Below are positions 1-5,058 of a stretch of DNA of 5,132 nucleotides, piece by piece. The translations under genes and the position numbers were made by a program. Origin of the DNA: an uncultured Arenimonas sp. Its GTDB lineage: Bacteria; Pseudomonadota; Gammaproteobacteria; Xanthomonadales; Xanthomonadaceae. The notes beneath the pieces were generated by a model that was not told the origin of the DNA, made no database searches, and was given only the letters and a program-made list of their open reading frames with translations. The stretch covers positions 1 through 5,132 of the forward strand of contig CAMPHE010000152.1 in the NCBI GenBank assembly GCA_946885815.1. Direction: 5' to 3'. How positions within the stretch are numbered: the stretch's first letter is position 1; each line of letters begins with the position of its first letter.

Positions 1-171
1 AGCCATCCGCCGCTCGCGCTGCTCGGCCGCGTGGCGCGCGCCGACCGCTCGGCGGCGCTGAAGGCCGAGCACGCGTTGCGGCAGCTGAGTCCCGCCGGCA
101 AGCGCGCGTGGATCGCCGCCCACGGCGCGCACGCCGCACCCGCCCACGTAGACGCCACGGAGCCCGCATGA
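1..171 (+). CDS. C-terminal end of a probable GIY-YIG nuclease-family protein (5' truncated)
   Basis: The frame starting at base 1 is open with no start codon and ends at TGA 169-171, so only the last 56 residues are in the window. The readable segment contains ADRSAALKAEHALRQLSPAGK followed by a short Ala/His-rich tail. A DRSAAL..E..L..L....K pattern is typical of the C-terminal helices of small YhbQ/UPF0213-like GIY-YIG proteins, which are about 80-100 residues long. The GIY and YIG motifs and the catalytic Arg/Glu would lie upstream of the window, so the family call rests only on this tail. The stop codon overlaps the start of the permease gene (ATGA), which implies co-transcription and probable translational coupling. 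The family belongs to a nuclease superfamily, but the cellular role of these stand-alone small members is poorly defined. Confidence 0.6.
   Translation, partial: SHPPLALLGRVARADRSAALKAEHALRQLSPAGKRAWIAAHGAHAAPAHVDATEPA
159..162 (+). promoter_or_regulatory. Ribosome binding site of the EamA permease gene
   Basis: GGAG is separated by 5 nt from the ATG at 168 and lies within the last codons of the upstream gene. It supports 168 rather than the earlier in-frame ATG at 108 as the start. Confidence 0.65.
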
Positions 172-1073
172 CCCCCGCCATCAAGGCGCAGTGGCAGATC
201 CATTTCTGCGTCGTGCTGTGGGGCTTCACCGCGATCCTCGGCAAGCTGATCACGCTGCCGGCGATGGCGCTGGTCGTGCAGCGCATGGCGATCGTCGCCG
301 TGCTGCTGCTGTTGCTGCCGCGCGTGTGGCGCGGCATCCGCGCGATGGGCGCGCGGCTGTTCGGCATCTACAGCGGCATCGGCGTGCTGGTCGCGCTGCA
401 CTGGCTCACGTTCTACGGCTCGATCAAGCTCGCGAACGCCTCGGTCGCCGTCACCTGCATCGCCGTCGCCAGCGCCTTCCTGCCGCTGGTGGAACCGTGG
501 CTGGCCGGAACGCGGTTCGACCGGCGCGAACTGCTGCTCGGCATCGCCGTGATTCCCGGCGTCGCGCTGGTCGTCGGCGGCGTGCCCGACGGCATGCATG
601 CGGGCATCGCGGTCGGCATCGTCTCGGCGATCCTCGTGGCGATCTTCGGCGCGCTGAACAAGCGCTTCGTCGAGCGTGCCGATCCGCTCACGGTGACGGC
701 GGTGGAACTGGGCACCGGCGGCGCGCTGCTGGTGATCCTGTCGCCCTTGATCCCGTGGTTCGGCTCGCCGTGGATCCTGCCCGACGGCCGCGACGCGCTG
801 CTGATCGGGGTGCTCGCGATCGCCTGCACGCTGCTGCCGTTCGCGCTGTCGCTGGTGGCGCTGCGGCACATGAGCGCGTTCGCGGCGCAGCTGGCGATCA
901 ACCTGGAGCCGATCTACGCGATCGTGCTGGCGATCGTGCTGCTGGGGGAGCAGCGCGAACTGGGCCCGATGTTCTACGCCGGCGTCGCGATCATCCTCGC
1001 CAGCGTCCTGCTCCACCCGCTGCTGGTGAAGCCGCGGCGGCCCGAGCCCGTCACCCTCGCCGAGTCCGACTGA
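168..1073 (+). CDS. EamA/DMT-superfamily permease (ten predicted membrane helices)
   Basis: This 301-residue inner-membrane protein has the length and repeat structure of drug/metabolite transporters with two EamA domains. Hydrophobic segments lie at about residues 11-30, 33-51, 64-83, 91-110, 121-139, 146-164, 174-195, 209-230, 238-260 and 268-287. The two repeats are roughly residues 11-138 and 147-287. Each repeat carries the family's proline-containing helix (FLPLVEPW at 104-111; NLEPIYAIVLAIVLLGE at 245-261, the typical EamA ending). The basic C-terminal tail fits a cytoplasmic end. The start is ATG 168, because GGAG at 159-162 sits 5 nt upstream and the ATG overlaps the previous stop. 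An in-frame ATG at 108 lies inside the upstream gene and would add an Arg-rich, non-membrane leader, so it was not used. EamA proteins export or import small metabolites such as amino acids or their derivatives; the substrate cannot be read from sequence. Confidence 0.93.
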   Translation: MTPAIKAQWQIHFCVVLWGFTAILGKLITLPAMALVVQRMAIVAVLLLLLPRVWRGIRAMGARLFGIYSGIGVLVALHWLTFYGSIKLANASVAVTCIAVASAFLPLVEPWLAGTRFDRRELLLGIAVIPGVALVVGGVPDGMHAGIAVGIVSAILVAIFGALNKRFVERADPLTVTAVELGTGGALLVILSPLIPWFGSPWILPDGRDALLIGVLAIACTLLPFALSLVALRHMSAFAAQLAINLEPIYAIVLAIVLLGEQRELGPMFYAGVAIILASVLLHPLLVKPRRPEPVTLAESD

Positions 1074-1099
1074 CGGCCGCACGCGCCTGCGTCAGGCCG
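1074..1099. terminator. Hairpin filling the gap between convergent genes, possible bidirectional terminator
   Basis: Almost the whole 27-base gap between the permease stop and the yaeQ stop forms one imperfect stem-loop. CGGCC (1074-1078) pairs with GGCCG (1095-1099). A 2x2 mismatch (GC against CA) follows, then ACGC (1081-1084) pairs with GCGT (1089-1092) around a GCCT loop. The position between two convergent genes fits a shared terminator. No T-run follows on either strand, so it is not a canonical intrinsic terminator. It may instead support Rho-dependent ending or protect 3' ends. Confidence 0.42.
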
Positions 1100-1100
1100 C

Positions 1101-1640
1101 TCATCGAAGACGGCGGACCGGCGAGATGTCGAGAACGGCGTCGCCGTCGACGAGCTGCACGTGGCCGTCCTGGATCACCGCCTGCAACTGCATGCCGCGT
1201 GCGAGTCGCGCCGCCAGCGCCTTCGAGACCGCAGGCGGAATATCGAGCACCGTGAGGTTCCGCGAGCGCTCCAGCGCGGCGGCGTTCTTCTCCCACCACA
1301 GGTCGGCGGCGCGGCCGCCGTAGGTGATCACGACCACCTCGCGCGCCCGCCCGCACGCCTTGCGCACGCGCGACTCGTCGGGCTGGCCGAGTTCGATCCA
1401 CTGCTCGATGGCGCCGGTGAGGTCCCTGCGCCAGAGATCCGGCTCGTCGTCGGTACTCAGGCCCCGGCCGAATTCCAGCCGCTCGTCGGCGAACAGCGCG
1501 TACGCGAGCACGCGCAGCATCACGCGCTCGTCGGTTTCCGACGGGTGCTGCGCCAGCACCAGCGGATGCGTCCCGTAGTGATGCCGGTCCAGGTCGCTGA
1601 CCTGCAGCTCGACCTTGTGCACCTTCGCGCCGACGGCCAT
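1101..1640 (-). CDS. yaeQ: YaeQ family protein
   Basis: This 179-residue soluble protein matches the YaeQ family over its full length and has the usual size. Recognisable conserved blocks are the N-terminal HKVELQVSDLDRHHYGTH (8-25), QHPSETDERVMLR (31-43), FADERLEFGRGLSTDDEPDLW (50-70), WIELGQPDE (81-89) and LWWEKN (114-119). Family structures place YaeQ in the PD-(D/E)XK nuclease-like fold. Nuclease activity is not established here, and I do not assign catalytic residues. Older literature linked YaeQ to suppression of RfaH-related transcription defects in enterobacteria, so the true role remains uncertain. The ATG overlaps the stop of the upstream small gene by one base (TGATG) and has no strong Shine-Dalgarno of its own, which suggests translation by coupling. 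The gene converges on the permease with 27 bp between stops. Confidence 0.95.
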   Translation of the reverse strand: MAVGAKVHKVELQVSDLDRHHYGTHPLVLAQHPSETDERVMLRVLAYALFADERLEFGRGLSTDDEPDLWRRDLTGAIEQWIELGQPDESRVRKACGRAREVVVITYGGRAADLWWEKNAAALERSRNLTVLDIPPAVSKALAARLARGMQLQAVIQDGHVQLVDGDAVLDISPVRRLR

Positions 1641-1825
1641 CAGCGGCCGTCCAGGTAGCGCTCGAGCGCGACGACGCCGGGATACGAGCCGTCGGCCAGC
1701 GGCGCGAGCTCGATCGTCGCGACCGCCGGTTCGCCGGGCGACGGGGGTCCGGTCCCGGAACGAAGCGACAGATCGTCGCCGCTTCCGGACAACACGACGC
1801 TGATCAACAGCGCGGCGAGGCGCAT
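1640..1825 (-). CDS. Small probable exported or membrane-anchored protein, unknown function
   Basis: This is a 61-residue protein that I do not recognise. Residues 1-14 (MRLAALLISVVLSG) form a short basic-then-hydrophobic segment like a signal peptide or weak anchor. There is no cysteine, so it is not a lipoprotein, and no clear AXA cleavage motif is present. The remainder is polar and Pro/Gly-rich, ending in an acidic/hydrophobic stretch (YPGVVALERYLDGR). Coding is supported by a good Shine-Dalgarno (AAGGA, 6 nt from the ATG) and by the one-base overlap of its stop with the yaeQ start. That overlap indicates a two-gene operon in which this gene leads. It may be a genuine mini-protein, a remnant of a longer secreted protein, or a leader whose main purpose is to bring ribosomes to yaeQ. 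Function is unknown. Confidence 0.62.
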   Translation of the reverse strand: MRLAALLISVVLSGSGDDLSLRSGTGPPSPGEPAVATIELAPLADGSYPGVVALERYLDGR

Positions 1826-1831
1826 CGGGAT

Positions 1832-1836
1832 TCCTT
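1832..1836 (-). promoter_or_regulatory. Ribosome binding site of the small exported-protein gene
   Basis: On the minus strand AAGGA lies 6 nt before the ATG at 1825. It is the best Shine-Dalgarno in the window and the main reason to accept this short gene as real. A perfect CCCCCGGGGG palindrome (1837-1846) abuts it upstream. Confidence 0.65.
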
Positions 1837-1865
1837 CCCCCGGGGGTTCCGCGCCGATCCTACGC

Positions 1866-1883
1866 GATCGCCCGGGGGCGATC
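1866..1883. repeat. Perfect inverted repeat, possible operator
   Basis: GATCGCCC (1866-1873) is followed by GG and then by its exact reverse complement GGGCGATC (1876-1883). A two-base spacer is too short for the full stem to form in RNA, so a binding site for a dimeric regulator is more natural than a hairpin. It lies just upstream of the rightward TTGCCA box and just upstream of the leftward TAGGAT box, where it could affect both directions. Confidence 0.5.
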
Positions 1884-1887
1884 CCAG

Positions 1888-1917
1888 TTGCCAGCCGCGC
1901 GCCGGTCGGACCACACT
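1888..1917 (+). promoter_or_regulatory. Candidate sigma-70-like promoter for the response regulator gene
   Basis: TTGCCA (1888-1893, five of six to TTGACA) is followed after 18 bp by CACACT (1912-1917, three of six to TATAAT). This would start the transcript near 1924 with a leader of about 20 nt that includes the G-rich ribosome binding site. The -10 is poor, as is common in GC-rich genomes, so the call is tentative. Confidence 0.3.
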
Positions 1918-1932
1918 CCGCCCGGGGACTAC

Positions 1933-1938
1933 GGGGGG
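1933..1938 (+). promoter_or_regulatory. G-rich ribosome binding site of the response regulator gene
   Basis: A GGGGGG run followed by A lies 8 nt before the GTG at 1947. It supports GTG 1947 as the start, rather than the internal ATG at 2112, which would begin at the first beta strand of the receiver domain and lacks such a site. Confidence 0.5.
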
Positions 1939-1946
1939 ATCGCGAC

Positions 1947-2534
1947 GTGGACGTCTACGAAAGCATCAAGCGGCTGTTCGGCTGGGGCGCGAAACCCGCG
2001 CGCCCGCTGCCGCCGGCCGAACGGCCGACCGGTGAAGTGCCGATCGTGACCGCCGAGATCGCCAACGAGCGCCGGGAAAAGCCGCGCACCAACGCGCGCA
2101 ACCGCACGCGCATGCTGGTCATCGACGATTCGGCGACGATCGTGGCGCTGCTGTCGCGGATGCTGCGCCAGAACGATTACGAGGTGCTGGAAGCGGCCGA
2201 TGCCGAGGCGGGCCTCGAGCTCGCGCGCGCGCAGGCGCCGGAGCTGATCTTCCTCGACATCGTGCTGCCCGGCATGGACGGGTTCGCCGCGCTGCGCCAG
2301 CTGCGCCGCGACCCGTACACGCGCGACATCCCGGTGATCATGATCAGCGGCAATGAACAGGCGACCGAGCAGTTCTACGTGCACCGCATCGGCGCCGACG
2401 ACTTCATGAAGAAGCCGTTCTCGCGCGCCGAGGTGTTCGCGCGGATCGAACGGCTGCTCGATGCGCAGCGCGTGCCGCGACGGTTGCCGGCCACGCCGGC
2501 GAGCGAACCGGACGACGCACCCGCCAGCGCCTGA
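1947..2534 (+). CDS. Stand-alone receiver-domain response regulator with N-terminal extension
   Basis: The protein has 195 residues. Residues 55-173 are a CheY-like receiver domain with all key positions present. The acidic pair is D60-D61 (MLVIDDS), the phospho-acceptor is D104 (FLDIVLPGMDGF), the switch hydroxyl is S134 (IMISGN) and the conserved lysine is K156 (KKPF). It should therefore accept phosphate from a histidine kinase. No DNA-binding or enzymatic output domain follows; the last 20 residues are a Pro/Ala-rich tail. Before the receiver is a 50-residue extension with an amphipathic start (VYESIKRLFGWG) and a basic Arg-rich linker (about 42-55). Single-domain regulators of this kind, such as CheY or PilG/PilH, act by protein contact, for example in motility, but no pil or che gene is visible here. 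Translation starts at GTG. It converges on the EAL gene with 3 bp between stops. Confidence 0.93.
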   Translation: MDVYESIKRLFGWGAKPARPLPPAERPTGEVPIVTAEIANERREKPRTNARNRTRMLVIDDSATIVALLSRMLRQNDYEVLEAADAEAGLELARAQAPELIFLDIVLPGMDGFAALRQLRRDPYTRDIPVIMISGNEQATEQFYVHRIGADDFMKKPFSRAEVFARIERLLDAQRVPRRLPATPASEPDDAPASA

Positions 2535-2545
2535 GCCTCAGCGCT
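2526..2545. terminator. Inverted repeat spanning both convergent stop codons
   Basis: AGCGC (2526-2530) pairs with GCGCT (2541-2545). Inside, TGAG (2532-2535) mirrors CTCA (2537-2540) around a single C, with one bulged C at 2531. The repeat therefore contains the TGA of the response regulator and the TGA of the EAL gene as its two arms. It could act as a shared end-of-transcript hairpin for two genes with no intergenic space, but there is no T-run on either side. Confidence 0.35.
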
Positions 2546-3785
2546 CGGCGAGCCGCCGGGCGACGAACGCGGCCGCGGGCTCCGGTCGCCCGACGAGCCA
2601 GCCCTGCGCGAGATCGCAGCCGCTCTCGCGCAGCAGCGCCAGCGTCGCCGCGTCCTCGACGCCTTCGCACACCACGCGCACGCCCATGTGGTGCGAGAAC
2701 GCGATCATCGCCTCGACCAGCCGGCGCGCGCGCGCATCGACCACCATCGGCGTCACGAACGACTTGTCGATCTTCAGCTCCGTCGCCGGGAACTGGCGCA
2801 GATAGGCGAACGACGAGTTGCCGACGCCGAAGTCGTCGATCGAAATGCCGACGCCGGCATCCCCGAGGCGGCGCAGCAGCTTCGCGCCGCGGTCGAGGTC
2901 GGAGATGATCGCGGTCTCGGTGACTTCGATCACCACGTCGTCGGGCGCGACGTCCCACAGCGACAGCGCCCCGATCACGTGTTCGACGACGCCACGCTCG
3001 GCGAACGCGCTGGCCGACAGATTGATCGATACCGGCACGCGCACGCCGGCGGCGCGCGCCTCCACCGCGTGCCGCAGCGTCGCGTTGATGCTCCAGCGGG
3101 TCAGCTCGCCGATCATCCCGGTGCTCTCGGCCATCGGCACGAACACGTCGGGGCTGATGAAGCCGCGTTCCGGGTGCCGCCATCGCGCCAGCGACTCGGC
3201 GCCGTGGACGCGGTCGGTCGCCACGTCGAGGAACGGCTGGAAGTAGATCTCGAGGTGGTCGCCGAGCAGCGCCTCGCGCAGATCGGCCGGCTCGACGCCG
3301 GCGTCGAACGTGCGCGCGGGGGCCACCGCCATCCGGTCGGCCGCCTGCCGCGCCAGCAGCAGCGAGGCTTCGGCGTGCCGGTACAGCGCGTCGGCGGTGC
3401 GCCCGTGTTCCGGCGCCGTGGCGACGCCGATCGACACCTGCGCCAGCACCGGCAGTCCGGCGACCTCGATCGTGTTCTCGAACTGCCGCAGCAGGCGCGA
3501 CGCGGCGAGCATCGCATGGCCGGTGTCGCGGATTTCCGGCAGCACCACGAGCAGGTCGGCCCCGCCGACGCGCAGCACCAGGTCGCCGGGACGCAGCGCC
3601 GCGCCGATCAGGTCGATCGTCCGCGCGACCAGTGCCTCGCCGCTGGCCAGCCCGTGCTGCACGTTGTAGCGGCGCAGGCCGTGCAGGCCGACCAGCAGCA
3701 CGCCGAGCGGCCGGTCGCGCGCGGCGTTGAGCGCGATCAGGCGTTGCAGCTCGCGCAGCAGCGTCTCCCCCCGGAGGATGCTCAC
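2538..3785 (-). CDS. Degenerate GGDEF plus EAL domain protein, probable c-di-GMP phosphodiesterase
   Basis: This 415-residue cytoplasmic protein has a GGDEF-like domain (about 5-155) and an EAL domain (about 168-412), with no membrane or sensor domain. The GGDEF motif is GGADL (74-78), and the metal-binding DxD region upstream is replaced by GLHGLRRYN, so cyclase activity is unlikely. An RxxD inhibitory-site motif (R65-PG-D68) keeps the canonical five-residue spacing. The EAL domain looks active. It has E197 in an ESL variant of EAL, N255 (SINLS), E287 and E290 (EVTE), D317-D318 (IDDFG), K338 (LKIDK), E374 (CEGVE) and Q394 (AQGW). It should hydrolyse c-di-GMP to pGpG. The start is GTG 3785, overlapping the HD-GYP stop (GTGA). 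The frame stays open upstream, but that stretch is Arg-rich shadow of the HD-GYP gene. No clear Shine-Dalgarno is seen, so translation probably depends on coupling. Confidence 0.93.
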   Translation of the reverse strand: MSILRGETLLRELQRLIALNAARDRPLGVLLVGLHGLRRYNVQHGLASGEALVARTIDLIGAALRPGDLVLRVGGADLLVVLPEIRDTGHAMLAASRLLRQFENTIEVAGLPVLAQVSIGVATAPEHGRTADALYRHAEASLLLARQAADRMAVAPARTFDAGVEPADLREALLGDHLEIYFQPFLDVATDRVHGAESLARWRHPERGFISPDVFVPMAESTGMIGELTRWSINATLRHAVEARAAGVRVPVSINLSASAFAERGVVEHVIGALSLWDVAPDDVVIEVTETAIISDLDRGAKLLRRLGDAGVGISIDDFGVGNSSFAYLRQFPATELKIDKSFVTPMVVDARARRLVEAMIAFSHHMGVRVVCEGVEDAATLALLRESGCDLAQGWLVGRPEPAAAFVARRLAER

Positions 3786-5005
3786 GCGAGATACAGATCG
3801 TTCGGATCGAGGTCGTACGCGCCGGGCTCCAGCGCGGCGACCACCTGCACGGCGTCCGGGTCGTCGTCGGCGGCGCCGTCGGCCATCAGGTCGAGGTCGC
3901 GGTACGGCGTGTACGGCTGCTTCGCCTCGTCCAGCAGCAGCATCACCCGCGGCCGCAGCCGGCGCGACTGGTTCTGCGCGATCACGATCCCGACCTGCCC
4001 GGTGCTCAGCTCCACCAGCGAGCCGGTCGGATAGACGCCGAGACATTGCAGGAACTGTTCGACCACCTCGACCTGGTACAGGCGCCCGCTGGCGCGGTAG
4101 AGCGCCTGCAGCGCTTCGTGACGCGCGACGCCGGGGCTGTGCGGTCGCTTGCTCGCGAGCGCGTCGTAGGTGTCGATGACGCCGCCGATGCGGCCGGCGA
4201 GCGGAATGCGGTTGCCGGCGAGGCCTTCCGGGTAGCCGCTGCCGTCGTGGCGCTCGTGATGGTGCGCGACCATGCCGCGGATCCATTCGCCGCGGATGCC
4301 GGCCTCGTCGAGCACGCGCACGCCTTCGGCCACGTGCCGGCGCACCGTCGCGCGGGCTTCCGCGGTCAGCTCGCCGGGATGGTCGAACACGTCGGGCGGC
4401 AGCGTCGCCTTGCCGATGTCGAGCAGGAAGCCGCCGGTCGCCATCTCCACGAGCACGTTGCGCGGCAGCGCCAGGTGCCGGCCGAACGCCGCCGCCAGCG
4501 CGCTGCATTTCACCGCGTGGCTGTAGGCGTAGCTGTCGCGGCGCATCAGCCCGACCATCCAGAACATCGCGTCGACGTTGCGCAGCAGCGACGCGACCAT
4601 CGGCTCCATCGCCTCGTGCACGTCGGACGGCGACACCTTCTCGCCGTTGCGGACGTCGTGGCGCAGGCGCTCGGCGAACGAGTGCACGTCGTCGCGCACT
4701 TCCTTCGCGCGCGGCAGCTCGTCCGCCATCGGGACGGTGTTGCGGTATTCGGTGTGGCGCGGCGGAAACACCGGCATGTTCGGCCGGATCATCGACAGCA
4801 GCGGCTCGTCGGGGCCGGAAGCGCCCTTCTGCACGTCGACGAACACGCTCGTGCAGTACAGCCCGAGCAGCTCCAGATCCTCGTCCGACGTGATGTAGAA
4901 ACCCTGGAACGGAAACGGCGTGCCGACCCAGTCGCGATCGAGGCGACTGACGAACATGCCCTTCCCGAGCAGGCCCACCAGGATCCGTTTCTCTTCGATC
5001 GACAT
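3782..5005 (-). CDS. DUF3391 / HD-GYP domain protein, c-di-GMP phosphodiesterase family
   Basis: The protein has 407 residues. Residues 1 to about 115 resemble the DUF3391 N-terminal domain of HD-GYP proteins (MSIEEKRILVGLLGKGMFVS, LDRDWVGTPFPFQGFYI). Residues about 140-330 are the HD-GYP domain. Visible signature positions are H163, D196 and K199 (DIGK), H224 (RRH), H249-H250 (HHER), DGSGYP (254-259) and D278 (IDTYDAL). The residue before D196 is L195, where the family normally has the His of the HD dyad. The C-terminal 75 residues are a small VELSTGQVGIV-type beta segment and an acidic tail. Active relatives hydrolyse c-di-GMP to pGpG or GMP; activity here is uncertain because of L195. ATG 5005 was chosen because it begins the domain and has GGGGA 7 nt upstream. 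An in-frame ATG at 5047 adds 14 residues without domain match. It leads the operon with the EAL gene. Confidence 0.93.
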   Translation of the reverse strand: MSIEEKRILVGLLGKGMFVSRLDRDWVGTPFPFQGFYITSDEDLELLGLYCTSVFVDVQKGASGPDEPLLSMIRPNMPVFPPRHTEYRNTVPMADELPRAKEVRDDVHSFAERLRHDVRNGEKVSPSDVHEAMEPMVASLLRNVDAMFWMVGLMRRDSYAYSHAVKCSALAAAFGRHLALPRNVLVEMATGGFLLDIGKATLPPDVFDHPGELTAEARATVRRHVAEGVRVLDEAGIRGEWIRGMVAHHHERHDGSGYPEGLAGNRIPLAGRIGGVIDTYDALASKRPHSPGVARHEALQALYRASGRLYQVEVVEQFLQCLGVYPTGSLVELSTGQVGIVIAQNQSRRLRPRVMLLLDEAKQPYTPYRDLDLMADGAADDDPDAVQVVAALEPGAYDLDPNDLYLA

Positions 5006-5058
5006 GCCTGCATCCCCGCGCCGTGTCGTCGCGGTAGCATGCCGCAAAGTCCCCCGGA
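5006..5058. promoter_or_regulatory. Divergent intergenic region between HD-GYP operon and hydrolase gene
   Basis: Only 53 bases separate the two divergent starts, so the promoters must overlap each other or the coding ends. TAGCAT (5035-5040) is a four-of-six match to a -10 box for the rightward gene, with no recognisable -35. GCATGC (5037-5042) is a short palindrome within it. No leftward promoter is convincing; it may lie inside the hydrolase coding start. Confidence 0.25.
5013..5017 (-). promoter_or_regulatory. Ribosome binding site of the HD-GYP gene
   Basis: On the minus strand GGGGA lies 7 nt before the ATG at 5005. It favours that start over the in-frame ATG at 5047. Confidence 0.5.

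Larger units (their letters stand above)
1826..1946. promoter_or_regulatory. Divergent intergenic region between small-ORF/yaeQ operon and response regulator
   Basis: These 121 non-coding bases must contain the promoters for both flanking transcription units. They hold a perfect 10-bp CCCCCGGGGG palindrome (1837-1846) and a perfect 8+8 bp dyad (1866-1883). For the leftward operon, TAGGAT on the minus strand (1862-1857) is a four-of-six match to a -10 box. It would place the transcript start near 1850, but no convincing -35 is spaced correctly. The rightward candidate promoter is listed separately. Confidence 0.4.

Noticed and set aside
108..167. Earlier in-frame ATG for the permease
   Set aside because: It would add 20 Arg-rich residues translated within the upstream gene, whereas ATG 168 has GGAG at good spacing and the ATGA overlap.
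413..901. Minus-strand frame of 162 codons opposite the permease
   Set aside because: Ser/Ala/Thr-rich composition, no recognisable domain, and fully inside the well-supported permease gene.
191..1255. Plus-strand frame of 354 codons overlapping the permease in another frame
   Set aside because: Almost entirely Arg/Ala/Gly with no hydrophobic pattern; typical of a GC-rich out-of-frame reading.
1161..1658. Plus-strand frame of 165 codons opposite yaeQ
   Set aside because: Antisense shadow of a confidently identified YaeQ protein; composition is His/Arg/Leu-rich without family features.
1837..1846. CCCCCGGGGG palindrome as a terminator or regulatory hairpin
   Set aside because: With no loop it cannot form a useful RNA stem, and short G/C palindromes are common in this composition. 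It is noted only as lying next to a ribosome binding site.
2688..4034. Long plus-strand open frame of 448 codons opposite the EAL and HD-GYP genes
   Set aside because: Its product is His/Arg/Asp/Gln-rich low-complexity sequence with no domain, and it runs antisense to two clearly recognised proteins. Long shadow frames are expected at this GC content.
5006..5047. Earlier ATG for the HD-GYP gene at 5047
   Set aside because: The extra 14 residues are Arg/Thr-rich and lie before the DUF3391 beginning; ATG 5005 has a spaced GGGGA.
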